Origin: Phymorhynchus buccinoides
Lineage: Eukaryota > Mollusca > Gastropoda > Neogastropoda > Raphitomidae
Direction: 5' to 3'
NCBI GenBank assembly: GCA_017654935.2
Contig: CM065701.1
Coordinates: 489,904 to 553,903, forward strand
DNA: 64,000 nucleotides
In this document: positions 11,259 to 21,433 of the stretch, piece after piece
Numbering within the stretch: position 1 is the stretch's first letter
How the letters are laid out: each line of letters starts with the position of its first letter
Notes under the pieces: model-generated
What the model saw: the letters and a program-made list of their open reading frames with translations, nothing else
Told to the model about the DNA's origin: nothing
Databases searched by the model: none
Position numbers and translations under genes: made by a program

Positions 11259-11367
11259 AGTGTGTGTGTACGTGTGTGTGCATGCGCGTGTATGTCTCTG
11301 TGTGTGTATGATTGCGTGCGTGCATGTGTGCATGCGCATGCGTGTGTGTGTTGTGTGTGTGAATCCC
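11229..11367. repeat. TG-rich microsatellite in LINE 3' UTR
   Basis: TG repeats with scattered CG, CA and TA steps, inside the 3' UTR of the second LINE. Both strands give open frames here that are only low-complexity translation. Confidence 0.85.
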
Positions 11368-11826
11368 CCCCTCCCCCTCCCCTCTCCATTCTTACTTTAT
11401 TATTGACTTCTGTCATTTTGTTGACTGGAGCGGATTAGTGGGTGGGGTGGGGATTTGATTTTGATTTGTTTATGTGCGCATGAGCGTACGCGAGTGTGTG
11501 TCGGTTTCTCTTCATTTACATTCATTTTCAATTATTATTTTTAACGACGTCAATATGTTGGCCTTAAGCTGGCGAGTGCGTGTGTTTTCATTTTTTCTTC
11601 CGTTTGCATCTGTTATTATCTCTTATTGTGCATGTGTATATTTATATGTATCTTATATGATCTGTATGTCCTGGTGTTCTATTGTGTATTTAAATAGTAG
11701 TATTACGTGCCTGTATTATCATGTTCATGTGTGTTTTGTATATGCGTTGTATCTGTAAGGCGCTTTGAGCTGTTGTCAGGATACTGCGCCATATAAATTT
11801 TATTAATTATTATTATTAATTATCAA

Positions 11827-12030
11827 ATGTACAAGTCAAGCACTATATCTGAACTCACAGATGCAGTTAGCAAAATTCAAAACTGTTTCCATGATTTAAA
11901 ACAATGGATGTCTATGAATAAGCTGCAGCTTAATGACGACAAAACAGAACTTCTGCTCATTGCCCCTCCCAAACTCCAAAACCACCCCTCTCTTCCTTCT
12001 TATTTCGTTCCGTCAGCATTGGGAGTTGTG
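11827..12030 (+). pseudogene. Third LINE RT fragment (A3)
   Basis: The translated segment has LKQWMSMNKLQLNDDKTELL, which is the conserved block just after the RT catalytic domain in the L2/CR1 group (compare VKQWMTVNKLKMNDGKTE in the first LINE). Copy A has lost roughly 90 bases relative to copy B (33000-33287), where the following ARNLGVTFDSTISFKQHI block is still present. It is a small relic joined directly to the tail of the second LINE. Confidence 0.75.
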
Positions 12031-12239
12031 CTTGACAGCAGCGCTTCAGATTGTGTGTGGTACTGTATAACCTAGAGTAGAAAACATCCGAGCCATGCTG
12101 ATTTTGACCTTGAAAACCGAAATTACCTTTGCGTTATATGCTTCTTGTCCAAGCTGTATCTCGTGAACTAGAATACAGAATCCCTTCAAATGTTGTGTGA
12201 GGATGTGACACTAAGAGTATAACACATTCGTACATAAAT

Positions 12240-12460
12240 TATCCCTCGAAAATACAATGTCGCCGAGCGGCAGACATGTTTCTGTTTTTCTTCACCCTCC
12301 TATATTTCGTGAAATACTGCATAGAATCACTCCAAATTTTGTGTGGGTGTGTAAAAAGAAGAGTAGAAGACATTGCAGTACAAATTATGCCACGTGGGAT
12401 TTCAATGTCGCCGAGCGGCAAACATGTCTCCGACTTAAGGGTGTGCATCTGTGACGAGGT
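12240..12460. repeat. Dispersed repeat with CCGAGCGGCAGACATGT core
   Basis: Two diverged copies of a core close to CGCCGAGCGGCAGACATGT lie at about 12257 and 12407, each followed by text of the type AAGGGTGTGCATC. The same core forms the tandem array at 14132-14560 and appears inverted at about 14680-14697. Between these stretches, 12481-14130 has no recognisable gene. Confidence 0.6.
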
Positions 12461-12480
12461 AATGGGTTAAAAGGCTAAGT

Positions 12481-14131
12481 CTCTAGGGAAGACTTTTAGT
12501 GTGTTAAATTTTCAAACAGAAAATTTGCCTTTAGCCCACTTCTCTAGGTTATGGGAGATGAGCAACTTTCCCGGCCCCTTTTCATCTAATAAATTTATAT
12601 TTGTGCCCGGGTTCTGGCTCGTATGATTGTAAGAAATACAAGTGGTAGATTTGCTCTTAATGGCAGACAGAGAGAAGTAGGGTTTTACATGAAATTACAA
12701 GACTCCCACTCTCATCAGTCTGACCAAAGGGTTCAGAATTATTTGACACTTGTATTTTATTTACTCACAAAATCTGCATAAGATTATGCAACAATAATAA
12801 TAAAGCAGCTCAATGGCGCCAAAACAAAATATGAATAAAAAAAACAATGAAATCCGAAAGGATTTACAAGACTTTGTCTTTCTAGAAGGTTAGCCCCAAG
12901 CGGGAAGGGTCACTAAGTGTCTTCAGTGCCAGGGGGAAAGTTCAAATGATTGGCGCGGTCCTGTGGACTTAGCTGTTGTCAAGTTCCTCCGTAGTGATCG
13001 GCGAGTGCTGGGTTGGGTGGCTGGGCTTGCTCGTCAGGTGAGAGTAGCTCCCAGTCGTTCCGGTTACGGCTTCGCGGGATGGCACGGTTCAGGCGTGGTC
13101 TCCTCGCGGATTCTGGGTGCGGGTCGTCTTGGCGGCGTTCCCGTCTTGGTGCTTGTGAGTCAGGGATAATCTTCCTGACCACGATGCCCTGCTGATAATC
13201 ACAGGAGAAGGTGGATGTAGGTCTCTATGGCTTAGAGACAAGGGGCTTCAGTCGGCAGGGAATTAGTGGATCCCAACCGGCTAGAAGGCTGCCCTTGTAC
13301 AATAGCACTAAGAACACATAATCTGAATTTCAGTTAACAAACTGAGATCAGTAAAACATAAAAGGTGATCAAGCCAACATCACTCTCCATCCAACACCTG
13401 GAAAGGAATGGTATCATAAAGTGCAAGATTGCAACCCACAGGTTTCCTACTAAAAATATACAAAAGGGTTAGTAGGCATAAACTCCGGTTCTGGTACCAA
13501 AAGTGTTTCAAGTCAAAAACACACACACACAAATAATCAGTGCACATAAATAGAACAGAATGTTTACCACTTCTTTTCAATAACATATCTATTCCTACTC
13601 CTTATTCATCATTGAACATAGGATCTAGATCAAAAAATAGGATCAAACAAAAAACAAATCTCACTTATCACCCAGCCATCAATAATACTCACTAGTTGGG
13701 CTATTATGACTGGCTGGGAGAGAGGTTGAGTCTGCAATGTTGCTCCAGTCACGTTTTGGAGGTATTATGAGAGAGTGCGTGTAGGCTAACTTTCCTCATT
13801 ACTCAAATTTTCCCCTGCCATTTTCAAAAAATGAGACCCTGTGATTGGTTTATAGCAGTCGACAAGTCACAAGATGATGTCCTAGTATTATGCATAGTAG
13901 TACAGAACACTTCTCGTGATTGGAAAGGAAAATTTTCTTCAAAGGGCTCCGACTGTGGATGTCACTTTCTCGTGATGGGAAGGTAGATTGGGCTTCAAAG
14001 AGATAAATGCCTTAATCGGCGTCTGTTTGATGGTGAATGGCAATTAAAGTGGCGGCCCGAGAAAAGAAAAGGGGAGGGGGGGGGGGGGTGTAGATAAAGA
14101 AAGAGGGGTCGTGCGTGATACATTGTCACAG
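12481..14131. other. Non-coding stretch without recognised genes
   Basis: Nothing recognisable as protein or RNA. GC content rises around 12950-13200, where short frames are open on both strands but differ between copies A and B by frame-changing indels, which argues against coding. A short CA tract lies near 13518-13530 and a G run near 14074-14088. Confidence 0.5.
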
Positions 14132-14560
14132 CATCCTGGTAAAGGAGGGGGTCTAATACTAAAAATAAAAGACATCCTAGCACAAAATGTGCCACGTGGG
14201 GCTTAAATTTCACCGAGCGGCAGACATGTCTCAGTGTTAAGGGTGAACACCCCACTAATTAAGGGTGTGCATCCCGGTAAAGGAGGGGGTCTAATACTAA
14301 AGTAAAAGACATCCTAGCACAAAATGTGCCACGTGGGGCTTAAATGTCGCCGAGTGGCAGACATGTCTCAGTGTTAAGGGTGTACGAACACCCCACTAAT
14401 TAAGGGTGTACATCCCGGTAAAGGAGGGGGTCTAATACTAAAAGTAAAAGACATCCTAGCACAAAATGTGCCACGTGGGGCTTAAATTTCACCGAGCGGC
14501 AGACATGTCTCAGTGTTAAGGGTGTGCACCCCACTAATTAAGGGTGTGCATCCTGGAAAA
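14132..14560 (+). repeat. Three-unit tandem repeat of about 140 bp with palindromic core
   Basis: Units begin near 14132, 14270 and 14411. Each carries AAAGGAGGGGGTCTAATACT, then GTGCCACGTGGGGC, then a CCGAGCGGCAGACATGTCT block and a closing CCCACTAATTAAGGGTGT. Units are nearly identical to one another. Copy B has the matching three-unit array at about 35343-35755. The core includes the 10-bp palindrome AGACATGTCT and a CACGTG E-box-like hexamer in every unit. The core occurs inverted at about 14680-14697. Confidence 0.85.
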
Positions 14561-14962
14561 CGATTTGCACCCAGTCAAGGGTGTGTAGGTGCCCAAAGGT
14601 CCCAAGGAGGACGGGGACCTAAGATGTGAGGGGGAAGGGAGGTACAGGGCGTGGTATGTACAGGGCGTAACCGGCAAAGGACATGTCTGCCGCTCGGAGA
14701 TGCCCTTGTTTTATATTTAAGATTGTCCTCCTCTCCCTTACGACGCGATTAGTGGGAATAGGTCAGGAAGAATGTGTATTGTCTTTGAAGGTTTCGGCCC
14801 TGGGTATTCCCTGACCTTATCAAATACACCGGGCCATATACCATAAGGACATATTCCTAGGGCTGGCAGGTCCATACAAGAAGTTTACGAAGAATGTTAT
14901 ACCAGATGACGTGGACCATAATAAATGAAGCAAGAAGGGGGTAATGTGTCATTGCGACGTGT

Positions 14963-14990
14963 GTGTTTGAGTGTGTATGCGTCTGTGTGT

Positions 14991-15042
<52 letters not shown>

Positions 15043-15088
15043 GTGTGTGCGTGTGCGTGTGCGTGTGCATGCGTGTGTGTGTGTGTAT

Positions 15089-15132
<44 letters not shown>

Positions 15133-15148
15133 TGTGTGTGTGCAAGGA
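14963..15148. repeat. TG microsatellite
   Basis: A TG tract of almost 190 bases, with interspersed CG, CA and TA steps. It is longer in copy B (36144-36386). Open frames on both strands here are simple-repeat translation. Confidence 0.95.
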
Positions 15149-15765
15149 GTATGAGTGTTTGGTGTGTGGGTGTGTAATTTATAATGTGGTGTCATCTCAA
15201 ACAGAGAGGGACACAGGAAGGGGGGCCCATATATTAACGTTTCTGTTGGGCACCTTATTCACAGAACTAGATGTTCCCTTCAAAGGGGTCGGATGAAAAA
15301 AAAAGGCTTTGTCAGCTTATTCTTTAACCCTAAATGAAGATGATTTTGACTTGACTTGACTTCACTTCAGTCAGACATTTCTTAAATCATTCTTGGATTA
15401 TGTGGTATGTTAAGGAAGATATTCGATTAATTTTGTTATCCCAATTTGGTAAAATATTTTTCTCATGTTCATTAACATAGTAATATGAGTTATACAATAT
15501 TCCTCCTAAAACCTGTCAACTCGCTTGTCGAAAATGTGTTGTGAAATATGGAGAGAAGCGTACACATTTTCACTGCGGGTGTGATGGGAGTCTATGGACA
15601 CTGTATGTCCAAATGTGGTTGGGGGGGGTTTTGGGTTTTTTTTTCAGGCACCAATATACATGCGTTCCGGAATGAGGTTGCATTGCAGATTAGGTCTTAG
15701 GATAAACAAGTAGATAACAACGCTATTTTTTCCCACACAGGACTCCAAATGTTAATAAAAAGCTA

Positions 15766-15789
15766 ACTGTTGTTCTGTCTGCAGTCACA
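15766..15789 (+). promoter_or_regulatory. Possible 3' splice site just before the GPCR start
   Basis: A pyrimidine-rich stretch ending in TGCAG sits at 15766-15784, five bases upstream of the GPCR ATG at 15790. This is a good match to a splice acceptor and would mean the gene has one or more upstream 5' UTR exons with a single coding exon, a common layout for peptide GPCRs. An alternative upstream coding exon cannot be excluded. Confidence 0.45.
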
Positions 15790-16899
15790 ATGGAGGGTTC
15801 AATTCCAACAATGTTGACTTCAGTGTTTTCCAACAACGAGAATGATTCTACTACAGCAGAACTGACCATGACTACAACAAGCTTGACCACTACTACAGAT
15901 GGGACACAACAGTTCATATACATGCTTTATGCTATTCGACTACAGATATTGACAATTTTTCCTCCCATTGTTCTTGCTTTTGGAACCTTTGGAAACACCA
16001 TGACCTTGATCATCATGTGGAGAATGAAGTCAGCTGAATCTGCCTTCAACATCTACTTCACTGCTATTGCTGTTCTGGATATGATGTTCCTCTATGCAAA
16101 TGTACTTGGACTGTGGTTACGGTATACTTTTGGTATTCGAATAGAAATCTTACATAGTGTAGGCTGTAAGATCTTCACCTGGATGTACACAGGGGGCAGC
16201 ACGATCAGTGCTTGGTGTCTGGTCTGTATGACTGTACACAGAGGAATGTCTGTGGTGTGGCCATATCGTGTTAACGTACTGTGTACACGGCGAACTGTTC
16301 TCCGGCTGCTTGCAGGAATCACTGTCTTCTTTGCTGCTCTCTACTCACATTATTTGATTGGGTTTGACTTAGTGTACTGGAATTTGAGACAGACAAACGT
16401 CTGTGTAATGACTAATGAGAAAACTTATATATATTTTGCTCAAAATATATTTGCTTATATAGAGCTCTCAGTTTACAGCATTATACCTTTCATTGTTTTA
16501 GCTATATCCAACGGCGTTCTGGTTTGGAAACTCACTACATCAGTAAACGCAGCCGGCAGACAACTTGCCCAAGGAGACTCTGAACAAATTCAGGCTCGTG
16601 AAAAAACAACCAGATCTGTGACCTTGACTGTCATTGTTGTATCTGCTGCTTTCCTTGTTCTAACCCTGCCAGCTTCAATCCATTATGTAGTGAATTTCTT
16701 TGCAATACGTCTCCAAACTGTTTCTGGTTATGAGTATGCTAAAGGGGCTCTTATTGCAACCGTTACTTATAACCTAAGTCACGCCAACAGTGCCATCAAC
16801 TTTTACCTGTACTGTCTGACTGGTAAGCGGTTCAGGGAGGAGTTCCTCAAGGTGATGTGTTGGTGGAGGGACAAACGACAACGTGGTGCCTCAAAGTGA
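15790..16899 (+). CDS. Class A (rhodopsin-like) G protein-coupled receptor, probably a peptide receptor
   Basis: An intact 369-residue seven-transmembrane receptor in one exon, expected in the plasma membrane. The N-terminal 45 residues are Ser/Thr-rich with an N-glycosylation site at N18. TM1 (about 53-77) has the GN pair. TM2 (88-110) has the conserved Asp97. TM3 (125-150) starts with C126 and ends in TVHRG in place of DRY. C205 in loop 2 is the likely disulfide partner. TM4, 5 and 6 lie near 168-190, 222-247 and 275-302, and TM6 has FLVLTLP in place of FxxCWxP. TM7 has NSAINFYLY in place of NPxxY, followed by a basic helix 8. The variant motifs and length fit the large invertebrate neuropeptide and orphan GPCR groups (FMRFamide-receptor-like). 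The ligand cannot be read from sequence. It lies about 100 bp beyond the edge of duplicated copy A and has no counterpart after copy B. Confidence 0.9.
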   Translation: MEGSIPTMLTSVFSNNENDSTTAELTMTTTSLTTTTDGTQQFIYMLYAIRLQILTIFPPIVLAFGTFGNTMTLIIMWRMKSAESAFNIYFTAIAVLDMMFLYANVLGLWLRYTFGIRIEILHSVGCKIFTWMYTGGSTISAWCLVCMTVHRGMSVVWPYRVNVLCTRRTVLRLLAGITVFFAALYSHYLIGFDLVYWNLRQTNVCVMTNEKTYIYFAQNIFAYIELSVYSIIPFIVLAISNGVLVWKLTTSVNAAGRQLAQGDSEQIQAREKTTRSVTLTVIVVSAAFLVLTLPASIHYVVNFFAIRLQTVSGYEYAKGALIATVTYNLSHANSAINFYLYCLTGKRFREEFLKVMCWWRDKRQRGASK

Positions 16900-16988
16900 G
16901 GACAGGTGTTCAGGGAGGTGTTCCTCAAGGTGCTGTGTTGGTGGAGGGACAAACGACAACGTGGTGCATCAAGGTGAGGACACATGCC
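16833..16988 (+). repeat. 78-bp tandem duplication spanning the GPCR C-terminus
   Basis: The sequence from 16833 (encoding FREEFLKVMCWWRDKRQRG and the stop) is repeated from 16911 with few changes. The period is 78 bases, 26 codons, so the second unit stays in frame but lies after the TGA stop. It would encode a second near-copy of the same basic tail and has its own in-frame TGA. Confidence 0.85.
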
Positions 16989-17218
16989 CCGGGTCACCTG
17001 ACACGTCCACTACAGTCCTCTGTTTTCTCTGCGAGGATCTCCAGGGGACAACATCATACAGACAGCATTATTAGGATAGAAATGTGATGAAATGCTTACG
17101 TGTCGAAGTAGCAAACGATGGAGGAAAATAGAGAAGCTGTGGTGGGAAGGTGGATGGAACTGATAGCAGAGACATGTTTTTTGGTTGTTGTTGGGTTTTT
17201 TTGTTTAGCAGACATGTG

Positions 17219-17224
17219 AATAAA
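17219..17224 (+). terminator. Polyadenylation signal AATAAA, possible GPCR 3' end
   Basis: AATAAA lies about 320 bases after the GPCR stop codon, a normal 3' UTR length. No other gene on this strand lies between. A T/G-rich stretch precedes rather than follows it, so the call is tentative. Confidence 0.35.
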
Positions 17225-17515
17225 CACTAAGGGGGAAAACTCTGCAGTTTGGACCGCCTTCTGCTTCCGTCTCCCCTGATCACAATACTGTAAATAACAA
17301 TGTCTGTCTGCATTTGCCCAGTCCATCTTCATTACAATCTTGTGTTGCTCTCCATTGGTATTTCTGTCTGTTGACATACCTGTCTCTGGCTGTGTCTGTC
17401 TTATTCTCTATGTCTCTGTCCATGTACATTCCTATGTTTCTGCCTGTTTGCGTGTATCTCTTTGTCTATCCTTGTCTTTGTGCGTCTCTGTTTCTGCCTC
17501 TGTTTGTCAGTCTCT

Positions 17516-17534
17516 CTCTTTCTCTCTCTCTCTC

Positions 17535-17625
<91 letters not shown>

Positions 17626-17639
17626 AGAGAGGGAGAGAG
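17516..17639. repeat. Compound TC/CA microsatellite
   Basis: A TC run to about 17581 is followed by a CA run to about 17623 and then mixed GA. It abuts the 3' end of the minus-strand retrotransposon remnant. Confidence 0.9.
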
Positions 17640-19083
17640 ACAATGACAATGACAATGATTTATTCATTTAGGCCTTTGCCCCTCATGAAGGGGGTACAGG
17701 ATAAACAAAACATCATATACAACTGATCATAATAATATTAACAAATTAATGTATCTCATGATATCATAACTGATCGCAAACGTAAAGCTTTGTATAAATA
17801 AATCAACAGGTTTCTTACAATTTTTTCATTCGTAGAAGCTAAGAGTAAACTAAAAACGAAACTGGTTTGGATGTTTGTAGAACGTTTGCAAAATGTACCG
17901 TTTTCTTAAATCATACAAGGCAGGACAACATAACACAAAATGAACATCATCTTCCCTTGTTTTCTTACATAGTGGATAAATTAAGTTAGCTTCAGTGTGT
18001 CTCTTATAACGATAGTGATGTACTAAATTCTCAGATACTCCACATCTAAACCTTGACATAATGAATTTCAAATGTGTATCCATATCAATTTTCAAATAAG
18101 TTTTAACATCATGTATCGCACAAAATGTTCTTTACACATTAAATCGCTCACTGTTATTTACATGGAAGTTCCAGTCTTGCCATCTACATACTATTAATCT
18201 TTCCTTAAACACATACAAAAACCGTTTCATGTCTTGCACTCCTTGATTTTCCCAAACATACCCAAACCCAAATTGATACAGCTTGCATCGAATATTTGAT
18301 ACCCAGTTTCTTTTATCTCTACTATCTAAATCTAACAGCATTTCATAGGCCTTATGGGGTAATCTGTAATTTTCCATAATCGTTAATTTTAACCAATAGC
18401 GGATACAACATTATAGCAGAATTAATGAAAATCGGATATCTATCAGTTTCTCCGTATATGAGATCATTGGGTGTTTGAGACTCAAGTCCTAAATATTTCT
18501 TCAATCCAAACAAGTGTACTTTCTCACAAAGATGGGCTGAATCACCAAGCCCCCAAATTTCTGCTCCATACAGTACTACAGGCTGAACTAGGGTATCAGA
18601 TAGCTTTAAAAACAAATTTAAACCAGCATGCTTCAATACACGAAATTTCCGTAAAATACATAATGTAGCGTTTTTAGCTTTACTTACCAATTCATTGCAT
18701 GCCACAGTGAAACTAAGTTTAGTAGAAAATAAGATACCTAAATATTTATATGCATTAACCACTGGCATATCTCTATTATTGTAAGTCCATCTTTCTCTTT
18801 CAGATAAATAACCGCCTTTTCTAAAGACTATTATATTACTTTTACTTAAATTTACCTTTAAATCAAAATTTTTTGCTGCTCGCTGCAAACTATTTAACTG
18901 TGTTTGTAACCCAATTACTGTTTCTGCTAATAAGGCAACATCGTCTACAAGTAATAGAATAAAAAGTTCAAAATAATCAATTGTAAATAAAGCACCATGT
19001 CTACCATTTTCAATAACTTCTTTAGCTAATTCGTTAATAAAAATTGAAAATAGAACAGGACTGCAGACATCGCCTTGTTTCAC
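17640..19083 (-). mobile_element. Non-LTR retrotransposon remnant, minus strand
   Basis: Read on the minus strand, this is the C-terminal two thirds of a LINE ORF2 and its 3' end. Pieces are 19083-18352 (QGDVCSPVLFSIFINELA, a degenerate active site LVDDVALLAE, KYLGILFSTKLSF, QPVVLYGAEIWG), 18377-18132, and 18095-17850 (CRCG-like VSENLVHHYRY, CPLC-type YPLCKKTREDDVHFVLCCP). The 3' end has a CCTGTACCCCC type sequence and a short CATTGT repeat tail near 17640-17660. It is frameshifted and 5'-truncated where the 129-bp tandem repeats begin. It is a different clade from the L2/CR1 copies. Confidence 0.8.
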
Positions 19084-19101
19084 ACCATACGTACAGTTAA
19101 T

Positions 19102-19608
19102 TGTAACAGGGTGAGGGGATAGTAGGGGGTGAGGTAGGGTAATGGAGGGTGTAGTAGATCTTTAAGGGGACAGGGAAAAGGTAACATCCACCCCAAACTC
19201 AGGTTCCACACCGGTCTCAAAGTAGCCACATGTAACAGGGTGAGGGGATAGTAGGGGGTGAGGTAGGGTAATGGAGGGTGTAGTAGATCTTTAAGGGGAC
19301 AGGGAAAAGGGAACATCCACCCCAAACTCAGGTTCAACACCAGTCTCAAAGTAGCCACATGTAACAGGGTGAGGGGATAGTAGGGGGTGAGGTAGGGTAA
19401 TGGAGGGTGTAGTAGATCTTTAAGGGGACAGGGAAAAGGTAACATCCACCCCAAACTCAGGTTCCACACCAGTCTCAAAGTAGCCACATGTAACAGGGTG
19501 AGGGGATAGTAGGGGGTGAGGTAGGGTAATGGAGGGTGTAGTAGATCTTTAAGGGGACAGGGAAAAGGGAACATCCACCCCAAACTCAGGTTCAACACCG
19601 GTCTCAAA
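19102..19608. repeat. Four-unit 129-bp tandem repeat with dimer structure
   Basis: Units start at 19102, 19231, 19360 and 19489, exactly 129 bases apart. Units 1 and 3 share AAAAGGTAAC and GGTTCCACACC, while units 2 and 4 share AAAAGGGAAC and GGTTCAACACC, so the array is two copies of a 258-bp dimer. Because 129 is a multiple of three, one minus-strand frame is open throughout, but I see no reason to call it a gene. Confidence 0.92.
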
Positions 19609-20322
19609 AGTAGAAATTTTATTCACGTAAGGACAGCACGCCTGAAATAAACACATAAAACAATGATAAATACTATTGCAAAATTAACATAAATAGGTTA
19701 TTAACAGTAACTCACGATAGCCCACATTTAGTCCAACAAAATATATCAATCAGCAAAATACCCAATCAGTCATAAAATCATGCAAGCGCACAACATCAGA
19801 TCAATGCGCCCATAATTTGCATGAAAAGTTATGACATCCATCCCATTTTCTCTAACTCCAAACTGTCCTCCAAGTATTCAGTTTTCCTTCAATCCTTTCT
19901 TTCACGCGCCTCTGTGTCAGGGCTCTGCATCTAGTATGCTACAAAACCAGCTGTACTCAGGCAACAGCCAAGCGATGCATTCTTATGGTGCGAAGCAATA
20001 GTACATACTCAATGCAATCCATTCAATTCACAGTGTAGGTCCACTCCTCAATTCAATAATTGTGAACTAAACCTTTTTGACACAGCATCACAGTATGATC
20101 ACACCAATCTGTCAAATAATCAGTGACAAAGAAAATCTTTTTTAAAATAAAAGGAACAATAATTACTTACAGGGCATAGGTTCCTTTGGATATAGCATGG
20201 CAAGAGCTGGCACACCTCAAGCTCAGCTGCTGGGTCAGAGTCAATAACTGATCTCCTCTCAAAGATCCTCAAACTTGAAATGAAAGTGAGTGAACTTGTT
20301 TTGTAAACACATAACCTGATTG
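19609..20322. other. Non-coding stretch before the gap
   Basis: About 700 bases of AT-rich sequence without recognised genes, repeats or RNA features, running into the N gap. Confidence 0.5.
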
Positions 20323-20822
20323 NNNNNNNNNNNNNNNNNNNNNNNNNNNNNNNNNNNNNNNNNNNNNNNNNNNNNNNNNNNNNNNNNNNNNNNNNNNNNN
20401 NNNNNNNNNNNNNNNNNNNNNNNNNNNNNNNNNNNNNNNNNNNNNNNNNNNNNNNNNNNNNNNNNNNNNNNNNNNNNNNNNNNNNNNNNNNNNNNNNNNN
20501 NNNNNNNNNNNNNNNNNNNNNNNNNNNNNNNNNNNNNNNNNNNNNNNNNNNNNNNNNNNNNNNNNNNNNNNNNNNNNNNNNNNNNNNNNNNNNNNNNNNN
20601 NNNNNNNNNNNNNNNNNNNNNNNNNNNNNNNNNNNNNNNNNNNNNNNNNNNNNNNNNNNNNNNNNNNNNNNNNNNNNNNNNNNNNNNNNNNNNNNNNNNN
20701 NNNNNNNNNNNNNNNNNNNNNNNNNNNNNNNNNNNNNNNNNNNNNNNNNNNNNNNNNNNNNNNNNNNNNNNNNNNNNNNNNNNNNNNNNNNNNNNNNNNN
20801 NNNNNNNNNNNNNNNNNNNNNN
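20323..20822. other. Assembly gap of 500 N
   Basis: Exactly 500 unknown bases, a conventional fixed-size scaffold gap. The real distance and content are unknown, and the join between copy A and copy B sides is therefore not proven by sequence. Confidence 0.99.
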
Positions 20823-20877
20823 AGGTTGGCCTACAGACAGAAATGTACAGAGGCAAATTTAATAGAACTCCCCAATA

Positions 20878-20878
<1 letters not shown>

Positions 20879-20938
<60 letters not shown>

Positions 20939-21003
20939 GCGTGTGCGTGCGTGCGTGTGCGTGCGCGCGCGCACGCGCCATGTGTGTGTGTGTGTGTGTG
21001 TGT
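20879..21003. repeat. TG microsatellite after the gap
   Basis: TG repeats with CG-rich interruptions (about 20933-20980). Such a tract beside a gap is a usual reason for assembly failure. Confidence 0.92.
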
Positions 21004-21433
21004 GGCGGGTGTGCGCGTGGCTCACTGGCTGTGTGTATTGCAGGCAATTGATTCCTAACCAACCTCAGTTATCCATTCACTGGTATATCAACTGTTCGTT
21101 TTCAATAATACGTTTGTCTTCTTTCAACACTATCCAACTGTTAGTGGACATGTTAAGTTTTTTTTAACTTCAAGTCATGATGCAAAGGTCCCCTTTGGTA
21201 TATAAGCTCTCCAAGGCCATAGGAAAAGAACTATCCAAACCAAGATGGCTGCCATCAGCCATATTTGAAAACATGTCTGACCCATAGCTCAGAAACGTTT
21301 TGTCGTAGAAACCATTATGACACATGTTTTCTACTTAACTTGATGTCACTGAACTCATTTCTGGCATCAATTTTGCCTTTAGAGTATGCTTGAACGATAA
21401 ATTAAAAAAACTATTTTGAAAGTTACAATTTAG

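Larger units (their letters stand above)
8890..11822 (+). mobile_element. Second L2/CR1-group LINE, 5'-truncated and decayed (A2)
   Basis: A relative of the element at 2078-5169 but of a different subfamily. It starts after the endonuclease domain (the first recognisable residues are the VTSRNLKK linker) and ends with a TG tract, a hairpin with GGCGC/GCGCC arms (11759-11763 and 11786-11790) and an ATT-rich tail near 11805-11822. The left edge is uncertain because it abuts CA repeats. Confidence 0.8.
1..15681. repeat. Large duplicated block, copy A
   Basis: The sequence from base 1 to about 15681 recurs at 21231-36914 in the same order and orientation, with scattered substitutions and small indels. 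The offset stays near 21.17-21.25 kb throughout. Homology ends abruptly after the shared text around 15648-15681: copy A then runs into the GPCR upstream region, copy B into a GA microsatellite. The left edge is cut by the window start, so the true unit may be longer. This could be a segmental duplication, two insertions of one very large element, or partly an assembly artefact, given the N gap between the copies. Confidence 0.93.

Noticed and set aside
12963..13195. Arg-rich short frames in a GC-rich stretch
   Set aside because: Frames exist on both strands and shift between copies A and B, with no recognisable family.
19080..19607. Minus-strand 175-codon frame with repeated LSLGWMFPFPCP-type units
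   Set aside because: Open only because the 129-bp repeat is a multiple of three and stop-free in one frame. No family and no start.
20269..20862. Open frames across the N stretch
   Set aside because: They consist of unknown bases and carry no information.
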